DNA of 64,000 nt from Diadema setosum. Taxonomy: Eukaryota; Echinodermata; Echinoidea; Diadematoida; Diadematidae. This document shows, piece by piece, positions 1 through 14,135 of the stretch (the stretch's first letter is position 1; every line of letters starts with the position of its first letter). Where the stretch lies: NCBI RefSeq assembly GCF_964275005.1, contig NC_092685.1, forward strand, positions 16,176,203-16,240,202. Direction: 5' to 3'. Both the position numbers and the translations under genes were made by a program. Below the pieces are notes generated by a model. It worked only from the letters and a program-made list of their open reading frames with translations. It was not told the origin of the DNA and searched no databases.

Positions 1-2
1 AC

Positions 3-287
<285 letters not shown>

Positions 288-412
288 TCATATACTGTGA
301 ACAACCATCTTTGCTTCAGTTAGCCCTCTTCATGCAATCCAAGTATTCCCAATCTCTTCCTCTGGACACATGATCATTTAACAGACAGAAGAGTCTGAAG
401 ATCACTTTTTGT

Positions 413-635
413 AAATGCGAGGGATCACCAAAGTGATGCAGCTTTTTGAGTATGTAACAAACGCAAACAGGAAAACTGACCAGAATCCTGATGGAATCCT
501 ATTTTCTTTGCTCAATTTTCCACTAATAAATATCATTCATTTCTGGTCAGTTTTTCTGTTACAGTGTACATACTCAAAAAGCTGAGTTTGTTACATACTC
601 AAAAAGCTGCATCACTTCGGTGATCCCTCGCATTT
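413..635. mobile_element. Fold-back MITE-like element with 50-bp terminal inverted repeats
   Basis: Positions 413-462 and the reverse complement of 586-635 are identical at 49 of 50 bases. A second inner pair (near 471-485 and 541-556) also folds. The loop at 484-533 is nearly the same as the sequence at 838-887 that trails a tRNA-like SINE head, so the element seems to have formed around or captured a SINE tail. There is no transposase, so it is non-autonomous. Confidence 0.8.
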
Positions 636-782
636 ATCCCCAAGTTGAATTATCCTTCAGGTTTATGCCAGGTTCAAGTGTGTGAGTGTGTGTCACACAC
701 AAACACACTGCTATACACATGTAGCTTCTGACCATTCGAGCATTGAGAATTTAGGGTTTCTGGGACGAACACTGAACTAGGG

Positions 783-887
783 CTTTCTATAGCTCAGTCG
801 GTAGAGCACCGGGCTAATTCAGGAGGTCTCTGGTTCGAATCCCGATGGAATCCCATTTTCTTTGCTCAATTTTCCACTAATAAATAT
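783..887 (+). mobile_element. tRNA-derived SINE head and tail
   Basis: A perfect polymerase III A box (tagctcagtcgg, 790-801) and a perfect B box (ggttcgaatcc, 832-842) are 30 bases apart, as in tRNA genes. The D stem pairs, the T stem has one mismatch, the acceptor stem pairs at about five of seven positions and the anticodon stem does not pair. It is therefore a tRNA-derived SINE or tRNA pseudogene, not a working tRNA. The 50 bases from 838 to 887 match 484-533 with two differences, which shows a shared SINE tail. Confidence 0.65.
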
Positions 888-2633
888 TTACTATAACTAT
901 GATTTACAGATGTCATCATCAATCTTGGCACATCTAGATAACTCTTCAGAGAATGTGGATCCACAGTCATTTGAAAAAAAAAAAAGTCGACTTGTACATG
1001 ATACATGAGAAAGAGTGAAAATTTAAAAGCATGACTTCATATCAATAATGTTTTCACTCTTCATTGTACATCAGACTGAATTTTTTTCATGACAATTTGA
1101 CATACCGGGTAAGAATGATAAATACTACTTATACTTACAATGTAGTGTAAATTGGATTCTGCATAGAAATTCAGATTGGCAACACATACTGCACAGTATA
1201 AAGATTTGCAAGTACAACTACATGTACAAGATACAATTGGGAAAAACAACAACAAATAAACTTAATGAACTCTTTCACTTGAAAATAGTATGTATAGGAA
1301 ATAGTGCATACAGTACAGAAACATGTTGATGGGTAGATATTAGTAGCTGCCTTGTGACCAAGAGCAGCTGCAACCCTAGTAGATTTTGCGCAACTCTTTG
1401 TGTGAATTCTTGAAGTTCTGGCAATTTACCTAATGGAGGAACTACAGTATTAATGTATACTGTAAGGCTTGCAGGAACTGAGAAAAAGGGTCCCTACTTC
1501 TTTGCATCAGACACTGTACATGCATCTTCAAACTACAACTTTTGCAGCACACAAGATCCATGTGAGTCAATCCATGGCTTATTTCAGACAGTGTAATATT
1601 AAACAGGGAGGACAAATTATGACATTATCCCACTTCACTCCAAAAGTTTTGATTTTTTATACAGAAATGAGCAACCAGAAGATGATACATTCACTATTGT
1701 ACATGTACTGTTTGGTACTGAAATTATATTTATAACAGAATTTAAGAGCTCATGCTCACATCACTGTTCAGATAAATTTGACCTTTGTGCAACCTCTCTC
1801 TGGTGCCCCCTGAGGATATGTCGCAAATTAAATTGTCACTGCCTCTTCATGGGTCAAATGAAAACTTACAGGTCGTCTTTACAACTGTACATGTAAAATC
1901 CCACTATGATAACCAAATTGTGTATGTGCAATTATGAACTACTACTGAACAAAGTATTATGGGCACTCCACTGTCAGGAGCTGTGCTATAAAGATTCCGA
2001 TGAGGAACACTGAACTTTTGTATGTCCCGTCTGGACAACTTTGTATCTCCTTCACTGTGCTTTGTTCACTGATGGCATGCATGGTGGAGTGCTTTCTTCA
2101 CCAACTAGCACAGATGTCTGGAAACTACAACCTTTATACTGTCAATGAATAGAGATCACGTAATCCCCCCCCCCCAACCGTATTTACCATAGTGGCCTTG
2201 CTAACTTTACAACTAGGTTAAGTTTAAATTGATTACTGAATGCCGATGAAAAAGCTTGGTGAGGTAATCCTCCTTTAGCAACTGACGATTCTACACATAA
2301 TGGCATACTGTTCTCTAGAAAGTAGGTCTAAATACAGCAATATTACTCTCATTTTGACAACTTTCTAAATATGTAAAATAGCTCACTGCATGTTTATTTT
2401 TGTCTAATAGAAGTCATGTTTATTCAAAAGCCTATTAACACTTTACCAAGAGAATGGTGTGTCACAGAAGTAATTCTGACATACTTTTGTCAACCTACAT
2501 GTGTATGACCTCTTTCAAATTATGTAATTATATATTCTATATGAAAACAATAAATGGTAAAGCATAAAACTATATAAAAAAGTGGACGGGCAGTTTCAGG
2601 CATTTTAGGGAGTAATAAGATAGGCAGTTGAAT

Positions 2634-2832
2634 TGAATTGAATTGAAATTTGGTCGGTTCAGTTACTAATGGTTTATGCTACAAAGTGCCTGCGCACATA
2701 TGTACAATGTAAAGGAGAACATTACATGTCTTTGTGTGTACTTGCAATGTATTCTATGTATTGCAACATCCAATGTATGAAGAAATTCCATTGTGTTCAA
2801 TAAAGCCAATCAGTCAATCAATCAATCCATGA
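2634..2832 (+). repeat. Possible retroelement 3' tail with simple repeats
   Basis: The stretch opens with (ttgaa)n-like repeats near 2631-2647 and ends with a caataaa signal followed by (atca)n near 2810-2828. This layout resembles the 3' end of a non-LTR retrotransposon. No coding sequence is visible, so the call is tentative. Confidence 0.3.
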
Positions 2833-3468
2833 ACAGTTCCATGTTTGGTCAAAAGGTGATCATGCATTGTGAAAGGAAGAAATGAAAAACATTACTTCGA
2901 ACAACTGCACCATTAACTTGCTGATTATCTTCCCTTAGGTGCTCAATCATGCAATCCTCTGTCACTGTCATAATCGACAATAAAATATTCTTTACTTCTG
3001 AGTTTCTACGTACATATCACAGTAGACTTGGCTGTGCTTCTTCTGAATTCTGAGGATGATGTTTGACATTTACACAGTTTTTCCCTTGGGACACACTGGC
3101 AACATCTACACAACTTTCTATTCCTCACCCATGTGAGTTATTCTTGGCAAGTCTGGGTAAAATCTGAAGCTCAACTGTACACGTACACGTGTAGCTCACT
3201 GGAGCTAGGGGATCAGCTGAGATAAAAACTAGACCATATGTGTTCTATCAATGGACACAGGGTACAGAAAAAAAAAATGATAAAAACCTTTCACGCCTTA
3301 ATCTAATGGAATTTCACACTACACAGTCTATACATTACATCATATACACAGATTGGGGCAAAGAAACAGTTAGGCCAGGCATTCATGTTGCCACTGCAAG
3401 GTGCTACAAGCTTGTACATGGCCTTCACCATTGCCTGGTAAAGAGAAAATGATCAGTGTACACATGAT

Positions 3469-3725
3469 AAAATTCGACGCTAACTTTTTTTTTCTCGAGT
3501 GGTTTATTTGGGCAACTAAAGTCTTTGATTTCAAAATTTGGTGACCTGAAAAAGAATATAGAGGCCAGAAATAAAAGAAAATATAGAATACTGGTATTCA
3601 TTATTGAATTTTCTGATCAGGTCACCAAATGATAGCCTTTTTAAAATTTGGTGGCCCAGCATCAACTTTTAGTGGCCCTGGTGACCTCAGGCCATCAGGC
3701 CACCACTGATGTTGAGCCCTGAAGA
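3469..3725. repeat. Interspersed repeat of the ggtggccc family
   Basis: The stretch has ggtgacc and ggtggcc words on both strands and ends in tgttgagccctga. The reverse complement, starting agggctcaacat, resembles the sequence at about 62218-62460 that starts agggctcgacat and also carries ggtggccc words. The two are probably diverged copies of one interspersed repeat family. Confidence 0.4.
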
Positions 3726-4272
3726 TGCTTAAGTACTTTCATAACAGAGCACATAGTACATGGGGTTGTAAAAGTGTAGCTTCACAAGTCACACTGTAGC
3801 GTACAATTTACTAACTGCCCTCTCCTACCTGTACTTAAGATGTCTGTACAGTAAGTTACAGTTTAAAGGCATAATTTACCACTTGCAGATGAAACAAAAA
3901 CCCAGCATTAGTGCTTTAATATAGTTTTAATATATGAGTTAGGGAGAGAAACAACTACTGTAAAAATTGAATCAGTAAAGTTGATGTTAAGTATTGTTAA
4001 ATATACAAAATGTGAACGATAGTTAATGATAAATATGTTTCCAGACTAAACCGTATACAGTTACGGTTTATTGAGAAAAATACTGATATCTCCTTATATT
4101 TTAGGCTTTATTGCGAAAATTTTATACGGTAGGATGTTTTGTAGTATGTCTACAACAAACCTACGCATATGCATCATATGTGATATCTTGAACATTTTTA
4201 AAATCACTGCTCCCAAAGGTAAACTGTACTTTTAACTTTGTGAATTCTCAAAAACATGAATGTGTACATACA

Positions 4273-4273
<1 letters not shown>

Positions 4274-4323
<50 letters not shown>
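4274..4323. repeat. (TG)n microsatellite
   Basis: About 24 uninterrupted TG units lie inside the EML intron. Other TG tracts are at 14286-14311, 16156-16192, 34965-34990, 35007-35041, 37926-37947 and 40852-40884. Confidence 0.97.
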
Positions 4324-4327
<4 letters not shown>

Positions 4328-4926
4328 GACATGTGTTGAAGTCTCTGTGAGTTTATGAGTAATAATAATGATATAGAAATTTTGATGCGCAACATATCGG
4401 CTCATGGGTGCTCAAGGCATTCACAATTAATGTTCACTTTACAAGAGAGATACTGTGTTGTTCTTTAATACTTTTAATACTTAATACAATTTGTCTCCCT
4501 CTATACAAATTAATTTGTATAGAAACTGAATGATATCTTTCTTTAATCAAAATGTATGTTTTCATCCTGATATCATTACATTCTGATTCAGTCTGAAGTC
4601 ACATTGCAGTACACGATTTACGAACTTTCCCTCCTGCAAGGATGTAGGCCTACAACTGTAAGTTACAGTGTAACATTGCTTTACAAGAGAGATCCATGTT
4701 GTTGTTCTTTAATAAAGGTCTATAGCTGTATGCTTCACTTTACACCAGTATTGATCATATGTAGCATGCAGCATCAAAAATAAAAGAACAGTTGGCAAAC
4801 ACAAATAAACACACAAACTTTTTCCTATCAAAATGTCCTGGAAAAATTAATCACTTGCAAATTTCCACTTGTACGATATTAACGCAAGAGACATGCCATA
4901 CAGTGTATTCTACATACAAATGTATA

Positions 4927-6541
4927 AGGGTGACCAGACGTCTCGTATTTCCCGGGATCATCTCATATTTTGCTCCCTTGTCCTGGCGTCCCAGCCAATC
5001 CTTCCCGGGACACCTGCTTGTCCCGTATTTATATAATATTGGATGCACTTGAGTGGTATATCAGATATATTGCATTCATCAACATGAATATTACACAAGT
5101 CGAAGACGAGTGCAATATTCATGTTGATGAATGCAATATATCTGATATACCACGAAAGAAATCCAGTATTATTATTATTATACATACAAACCACTTTCCA
5201 CGAATTAAAAAAAAAAATGAAGAAGGGTTTCACTTACCATTATATTGTTTACAAAATCTAACCTTTCAACTTTGTATACGGACGTGTATCTACGCACAGT
5301 ACAGTACAGTACATGCATATCAGCGAGCGCGACTGCCGCAGAGAGCACAAACGATTTACGTGTACTCCTATGGCATTTCTCAACCTCATCGCGCATTTCT
5401 CAACTCATCGCGCAATGCCACTGCACTTCGCTTTCTTTGCAAGCGATACTGCACACGCGTATAAAGAAACATTTGAGTGCGATATTGACAGCAGAGTACA
5501 ATATTGGAAACAATATTGGAAACAATATTGTACTCTTTTTCTCCATTGATACGGGTAATGTAAAATGCATAGAACAGGTATTATGCTAACAATATTGTAT
5601 GTCATTGAGCAAACCCCTTGCAGGAATATTGATACATGGTTTTATTGTATCGAAAAAGTGGCTTGTATGTATAATAATTCAGAATATTGTGTCAAATATA
5701 TATATATACACACTTTATTTTCTACAATGTTTTTCACTCTATGCTCATTGTTTATTTCTTATAAGATGATTTAAAATCAATCAGCAAAGTTACAATTGAT
5801 TGGGGAACTTCTGATTGATTAAAATCAATGGCATCACGATGATGGAGTTTTGGATACATTACTTGTACACTTTAGGACATCCGCTGCAGCAAGCACGCCC
5901 TGGTCCTGCACACAACATGTAAGTTACCTACGCGAACATGTACAGCCTGTGTGCATGTCGCAATCTAAGAGCGTGCATATTCTCTGCCTCACATACCCCA
6001 GTACTTGTACTGTGAATGAGTATGTACAACAAGATATACATGGTACCCAGGGTAATGTGCTATCATCAATGTGGAATTTTTTTTCCAAATACACAGTACT
6101 TGAAATACTCAGTGCTAACACTTTTGATATTATATACAATCTCGTGTGCCTAAGCAATACTAACAGTACTACTCAAGTTTGCACATCCATGAAAGCAGTA
6201 AATTGTACTTGAAGAGTGCACTAAAATGAAAGTTCTTTTCCTGGTATCGTGTCGCAATTTGCTATGTACAACGTACAATGTATTTTCACACCACTGATAC
6301 ACAAACTAACTGTTGTGTAGCAGTTTTGTTCTATAGAAGTGTACAGCTTACCATTTGAAATGTTGTTCATCAGCTGAAATTGCCAATTAAATTTGAGTTG
6401 GAAAATTATTCCCTGCCCCATCCTTAAAAAGTTCTTACCGTGTGAGGGGAGACACCCCGTCCCACACCCTCTCCCTGCTCATTCGCTCTGCTCCCTCACA
6501 TGGAGTGTCATGTATTTTCGTTTTCAAAATTTGGTCACCCT
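4927..6541. mobile_element. Possible hAT-like non-autonomous element
   Basis: The left end starts agggtgacca and the right end finishes ggtcaccct, a short inverted repeat of the kind seen in hAT elements. The left end goes on with cgtatttcccggga and related tcccg words, also typical of such elements. A clear 8-bp target duplication is not visible, only a shared aatgta near both ends, and there is no transposase frame. The perfect hairpin at 5053-5153 lies inside it. Confidence 0.35.
5053..5153. repeat. Perfect hairpin with 40-bp arms
   Basis: Positions 5053-5092 and the reverse complement of 5114-5153 are identical over 40 bases, with a 21-base loop. Transcribed from either strand it would give a fully paired stem. 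The size is in the range of a small-RNA precursor, but perfect pairing suits a recent fold-back better than an old microRNA. Confidence 0.9.
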
Positions 6542-6576
6542 GAAATGTACATGTACATGTATATGAGATATATACA

Positions 6577-6579
<3 letters not shown>

Positions 6580-6634
<55 letters not shown>
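6580..6634. repeat. (AT)n followed by a T run
   Basis: About 14 AT units run straight into about 26 T residues. Confidence 0.95.
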
Positions 6635-7582
6635 AAGCTGGCACTGCATTATGAAGAGTAATTGATAGAAAACAGCCATGTCTAATTTCTACAGCCATCG
6701 AAGGCGAACAGTTGACAGTCAAAATAGAATATCCAGTGATTAAGTATGCATACAGTAACTGTATAGTGTACAGTGTACCAGGGTATTACAAAAATGTTCT
6801 GTGTGCCCACTTTCATACAGTGTACAAAACACCAGTGTTTTCATCCTGATATCATTACATTCAGTCTGTAGTCCCAAGTTTAGCTACATGTAGTGAGCCA
6901 TCATTCTCACTGTTGTAGCTTTTTTTTTCAAGTGTTATAGATCAGTCAAGGCATGTCCCACATCAAAATGAAAGCAAAATGTAGCAAACATTAAAAATAC
7001 CACTGTAAACTTACCATCTCAACTTATCAAGAGATCTACACTGTACTGTATCACCTGAGAGAGCCACACATACATTTGTACATATGTATGTGTACTCTAC
7101 AATACAGTAGGTCTTCTGAACAGGTTTAGACGGTTCTAAGTTGATTGCCATCGAGGCAATCCGAGGCTTTATGGGCCATGCACAGTTGTAACATCAAATT
7201 GACACTTTTCCCACCAAGTTTCAAAAGTTTCATCAGAATGGTATTCATAAGCAATAAAGCTTCTCCTCAATGTCAATGAAATTCAACTTTTTCCATAAAT
7301 GATTCTGCACTCAATAACCCAGTGTACATGTACAGACTGTAACATCAAATAATATAATTTAATACCTTGTACAGTGTACATGGAGGCCTACAATCATCAG
7401 CATTCATTTACTGTTGTGTCAACATTACATTTCACACAACAAAAGTTTTTTGAATTAATTAATCACTAAAATTAAAAGTACCGTACTCCGTACTGTCATA
7501 CAACCAGTTCAATTTGAGCAGTCGAAAATGAATTTACAGCCATAAATATTGCTGGATGCACTCGAAATTATTGTATTACTGA

Positions 7583-8010
7583 GACTCGATCGTCGATCGC
7601 TCAGCATCATTGGCATGCACACATTCCTGCCTGGTATACAATGTACCGGGACATGCACTCCTTATTAAATGAAGTTTGCGAGCCACCGCCATGGCATCGC
7701 CAGGGTATGGTGGCTTTAAATGGCCAGAACCAAGGACAATGGTGGCTGTTTTTCTCTTCATGGATCACTTTTTTTTACTGCAACCTGTATGTGAAACTGT
7801 CGAACGTATCACCAACACGACCAGGCATAAGAGCAAAAGAGCCACCATTAATTTGGGGTTCTCAGCTGTTTAAAGCCACCATACCCTGGCAATGTTGTGG
7901 CGGTGGCTCGCTAACTTTATCAAGGAGGAGTGCACGTACTGTTGTAAAATCTATACCAGGTGATTGCATGCATGCTAGTGATATTAAGCGTTCTACGAGT
8001 GAGTCGGGGT
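7583..8010. mobile_element. Imperfect fold-back element
   Basis: A left arm (about 7583-7755) and a right arm (about 7835-8010) are reverse complements with moderate divergence. Shared words include gcgagccaccgcca, gccagggtatggtggcttta and gtgcactcctt. No protein is supported. It looks like an aged fold-back MITE in EML intron 1. Confidence 0.65.
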
Positions 8011-8543
8011 ATAGGGGCCTAGTAATTTTTAATACAGTAACATTGAGCTCATCCAGCAATATTTTTTATGCCTGCATCGAGTTAAATTAGACGTCTAATT
8101 TTTGACAGCTCAAATTGAACTGTAATGACGTGTGACAGTGCCATTGAGAAGCTGAAACATGTAAGATTACTGTTGTTATATGTCATTTGAAAGCAAATCA
8201 TTTTGGGGTCATAACTGCTTTCTAGTCTACCCTTTAACTCCTGTCCTGGATTGTCCAAATTAATGTTAGATGAGATACCCGGGTACGATGTGTGTAACAA
8301 TGTTAGACTCACATTGATAGAAATCATTGTCGAGTGTACACACTTGTCACAACAGATCATACTTAACGTAATGTCTACTTTAGTTTTATATGCTTTAAAA
8401 TTTTACTGGAATTATTTGCCTTCTAACAAGAAGTTACATTTAATTACACTCAATCAAAAGCCAACAAATCAAATGTCTTGATGTACAAATATTGCTGGCT
8501 TTCATCTGCCTGAAAATGAAAACAGTGAAGCTTGTCAGTTCTA

Positions 8544-9340
<797 letters not shown>

Positions 9341-9448
9341 TTATTACTCGGCTAGGTTGCAGTGAGAAGTTGAGTTACTCCTTGGTTGAAGGCAAGGAGG
9401 TTTCGTTTCACCAGGGAGGAGGGGGGAGCCACATCCTTGATCTCACAC

Positions 9449-10292
9449 CAGGGGCGGATCTAGCTTTTTTCCAAGGAGGGGGTTTAAGGGGCTGAGCTGG
9501 GTATTGCGAGGGAGTGTAGCGACCAAACCCGAGTGAGTGAAGGGAGCAAGGGGGGGGGGGGTGGGAGGGGGTATATATCCCCCTTCCACAGTAGGGACTT
9601 TTTGTAAAAATGGAGTGCAAAAGTCGAGCATTTAAAAGCAAACTTCTAGGGAATTTAACAGTGGAAAGAATCATCGCCAAGGACAAAGTCAAATACCGGT
9701 TAGTAATTGGCTAAACACAGTCACGTTATGGAGGCACATTTGTTATGTTCGCCCAAGGGCAGAACATTATTGTAATGTTCTCCCATGGGAAAACATTTTC
9801 ACGAAACAAATGATTGAACAATCATATTTTTCTCGCAATTGATAGGATAAATTTGACGTGAAAAAGCAGATGTGGGACCGATTATTGTGATGCGTACGAA
9901 AGTGTGATCTTCCCACCTCCCTGATTTGACTAACCCATATAATATAACAGATGATGACTTTTGTTGTCGGGAACATGTACCAAACGTTCCACCTGAAGGG
10001 TTTGAAATGCTATTTCGGGATGCTTAAGTCCCTCGACTTCGTCTTGGGACTTATAACCTCCCTCAATAGCATTTCAAACCCTTCAGGTGGAGCATTCGGT
10101 ATGTTCCCTCCCCCGCCAGTCACCATCTATGCATGTAATGTGACGGTGTGAGATCCTCGGCGAGGGTGTGGGAGGGGGATACCCCTTCCCACGGTAGGGA
10201 TATTTTGTAAAAACAGAGTACAAAAGTCGCGTTTGTAGAGTATTTAAATCAAATTTCTAGGGAATTAAGCATAGCAGTAAAAAATAACTGCG
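9449..10292. repeat. Repeat-rich stretch with a direct repeat and a palindrome
   Basis: Around 9561-9685 and 10164-10292 there are two similar direct copies, sharing gggtat..cccttccac, gtaggga, ttttgtaaaaa and tctagggaatt, about 605 bp apart. Between them is a palindrome: 9970-10014 pairs with 10064-10108 over about 45 bases with a few mismatches. The left edge near 9449 begins caggggcggatct, like the end of the hAT-type element at 56978. It is probably one composite transposon remnant. No gene is supported. Confidence 0.5.
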
Positions 10293-12210
10293 AAGGACTA
10301 TGATCAGAACTTATGCAAACTATTCATTTTACTATAGGTACAGAGAGAGCGAGCGAGCCACTCTCACTTTGCCATTCGTCTGAAATGTATTCATTAAATG
10401 CTGAAACATAATCGCATTATTTCAGCAATAAAAATTATTCTTGTATTACTAGACAGCATAAAAGAAAAGGAAAAATGTAGGGTTTACTATAAAAGGTATG
10501 TTCCATGGGGTTCACTCCAGAACGCAAGGCTACCATCTATACACTAAATTTACTCATATTTAGTGTATATAGTTGTTCGTGTACTATAACCTTCACTCTG
10601 TTAGGGGCAAAAATTGTGCATTTTCAATTATGAAATTGACAACTTTTAGACAAAAAAATTATTGAAAATAATTGAGTGTTGTTTGTTTGTGTGTTCTTTC
10701 TTTTTCTTTTTTTTTTTTAAAGTTGGCAGCCCAAAGTTGGGGGGGGGGGGGTTAAACCTGATTGAGGCATTACCATATGAAATTATTCACATTGCCTGAA
10801 ATGTCAGAAAGAGGAGCAGCAGAACTTTTATTGATCAAAAAAAAAAAAAAAAAAACCGGGGTACCCTCCCCCTTCCCTTCCCACAGGGGTAGGGCTCGGA
10901 ATCGCTGTCTTTGCTGACCACCAGTTCAACTTTCTAATCATCTCAAGAGTGCTGCTGTATTTCTCTCTATGTTGCCAGAAATGGCATAAAAATTGTTGAG
11001 AGTTGTGAAGACCTGTTTTGGGTTTTTTGTTTGTTTGTTGTTTTTTTTTAACTTGAAACTTGAACTTTGTTTTTTTTTTTTTTGTTTTGCCAATTGAGTG
11101 TCACAGTTAATTAGATTTTGAGGACCATGCTGTACAATTTGTAGCAAAAAATAAAGGACGATTGGGCACCATAATGTGATTGGGCACCACAATTTATTTC
11201 ATTTTTCTTTGCGTGTGTCTGTGTGTGTGTCTGTGTGTATGTGTGTGTTTGGGTTTGTTTGTTTTTGTTTTTGTTTTTGTCAGCAGAGGATAGGCACCAC
11301 AATTCGTACCAAAGTGAAAAAAAAAGATTGTGAGCACTTTTTTTCTTTCTTTTTTTGCTTGTCAGCTGATTAGGTACCACAATTGGTTGACACAATATGA
11401 CATAATTTCAAAGCAATTTAGCATATTTAGGCCGCTTTTACATATCCCATTTTTTACACTGGTCAGACTGCTTTTTCTGCATGTGTACGTAATGTAAGCA
11501 TTGAATGAAGACCAAATCTCTCGTAGACAGAAAATGACCTCGTCGACCTGTTGATTGACCAATCAGCTATCAAGGATTCCCAGAGGAAATCGACCTCCGA
11601 TGGGCGATCAGTCAGCAGTGTTATGCAGCGAACTTTGCCTTCCAAAATGAACGAAATTGTGTCTCGTATGTGTTAATTCTGTCTCTGTTACCTGTATTTT
11701 AGGTAAGTTATTTCTCATATTATATTTGATCATATGCAAACCATTTGTAGACGTCAGAGTATTGTCTGGTGTAACGATTTTGAGGACAATGCGGGATGCT
11801 AGCATGCTGCTTGCCCGTGGTGTAATTGCAGTGTAGAGAGGAAGGGCAGTGCAGTGTACACTGCACTGGCCCCTATATTCCCTATAGTAGGTTCTACAGT
11901 GAGCGCGGTACTACTAACTAGCAGGTTAGCTGTGTTGCGAACCTTACCAACAACTGTACTGTACTGAGTAGCAAATGTTGTTGTCAGAGTAGTTTACATG
12001 TCAGTATCAGTGTGTTGCAGGTGGGGCAGAGGTCGAGGGGAGCTCCATTTTTAATTGAATGACTCACGCAAGGATTCCATGCTTTTCAAAATCAAATTTA
12101 TAAAGTTCAGCTGAAGTTAGACTGTAACGTTAGTGACAGTGTTAACGTCAATGATAACGTTTGTCGTTGGATGGTTGCAGCATACAGCACCAACTAATGC
12201 CTGCGGCCTA
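10293..12210. other. Non-coding stretch
   Basis: I see no convincing gene. The stretch contains homopolymer runs (G near 10740, A near 10838, T near 11070), a 14-bp-arm hairpin near 10538-10570, and the motif ggcaccacaatt or a close variant four times between 11165 and 11382, separated by TG- and T-rich sequence. Confidence 0.6.
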
Positions 12211-12894
12211 GTAAAGCAAGTGGTCCATGATTCGGCAGGGTTCCATGAATCAACCACTCTTACAAATAAAAATTCACTGAAATTCATGAATAAAAAATGG
12301 CGCATATCAAGTGCGAAATTCAAACTATGCAACTATCTCCACACGTGTTCTGAAGAGCACAACAGTGGGCCACGTCGCCGGACCCCCGAAATCGTTGTTG
12401 AACCCTCCCGGGTCAACTCGCACAAGCAGTTCAACGGGTAAGTAACAGGTAAGTAAAGTTGCATAGCAACACATATAGACTCGTTTCATTCCAAGTTTTA
12501 AAGTTACTAGTCCGTTTATCTGCATTGAATCTATACAGCAAGTACACTTACAACCATGATTGCAACCGTTTCTGAGATAACTTGAGCGTTTACGCGATAT
12601 TTATATTTTGCATGTCACCCGTGCCAGAAGTTCCTGCATCACCAAGGTTCGGACGCAACGTGTTGTGAATGCATTGAATCTCTCGCACAGCGTGCGAGTA
12701 TAAGGATAGTACCGCGCTCTCGTAGTGCGATGTACTACAGTATGTATACGGTTTCGCCCGTGCGTAGCCCGCGCGCTGATACATTCACATAGGGCGAGCG
12801 CACGGCGCGGTACGTCGCGCATGTTGATGCACGGACATATGGGGCCGAACAATGAGTACAGGGGGCCGAACCATGGTTGCAGCGCAAGCGTTCG
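12211..12894 (+). repeat. Copy 1 of a 685-bp inverted duplication
   Basis: This segment is repeated in reverse orientation at 17347-18033, with roughly 4-5% difference in the parts compared by eye. It includes a 76-codon open stretch ending at ttcaacgg followed by gtaagt, a good splice-donor shape. Over that stretch the two copies differ at nine bases, of which six change the amino acid, so there is no sign of protein constraint. It is treated as a mobile or duplicated repeat rather than a gene. Confidence 0.85.
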
Positions 12895-13889
12895 GATTAT
12901 GCACGCTATTTTGCTTCCGCTGCTTATGATGACGAACATTGGGCCACTTGCTTTAATGGTCGTAATCGTGGCTGGGCTCACTCGACCTCTGAAGACGAGT
13001 GAAGTCCGATGGAGATTCAGGAGTGTCCATCTAAGTCAAAGTGTAACATTGAATTTATAATGCTCACACGAGAGTCACAGAATATTCCTTTGTTTTTGTA
13101 AAACACAACCAGAACCTGCTCCAGGATTTGACCTTCTGAGTTCTTTGCCAAATTTGATCACACGTGATGCCAAGGAAAGCATGGGTTTTACTAACCTCGG
13201 GGTGCTCCTTCACACGGTTCTAGTGGGAGCGCCCTGAGTCAACAGACTGGTCAACATCTGGTGTGTAAAAAAGAAACAAATTTAAGCGCTTCTAGTAAAG
13301 TGTTCTATATTACCAGTAAACGGCTTACTAAACTATACATACATTCTGTATCTAATTCATACCAGTTGTGCACTTGCTCATTTCCAGGTTGATCCCATTG
13401 GCCATGGTCTTGAAAAGACGTTTATCGATGAGTTAATCTCCACACCCCTTCTTGCCCTTGTTTCTTCCTTCAAGTTTACAACAACCATTGCGTGGTATGG
13501 TTGAGGGGTCTAGATATCGCGCACGAAAATTTGAAATGCTCTTATAATAGAAGTTATTCCATAATCGTACCTGAATTTCTCAATGAATATCACGAAAATC
13601 CAGAAAAATCACCTCCCAGAATCTCCTGATAATACAATGACGGAGTAGTGCGCTGTCGCCGTTTGCATGTCGGACTTTTTTTTATGCGTTCAATTTCTCG
13701 GGGTATGTAAAGATCGCGCAGCTGCCCTCTGTAGTTTCATGCGTGAAAGTGTCTGCCCCTCTGCGGCTGTAACGTGCTCCGGCTTTCGTAGAATATTTTT
13801 TCACTTGATATTAAATTTGTCCCTGTTAAGCAACAGCAGTTTTACCTAACTTGTGTATATTATTGTTATTAGTATTATACAAATGTATG

Positions 13890-14135
<246 letters not shown>

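Noticed and set aside
790..842. Working tRNA gene
   Set aside because: A and B boxes are perfect, but the anticodon stem does not pair and the acceptor stem is poor. A SINE head is more likely.
12133..12441. Open frame with a peptide also present in reverse copy at 17802-18089
   Set aside because: The two copies differ at nine bases in the shared part and six change the amino acid, so no protein constraint is seen. It belongs to the inverted duplication.
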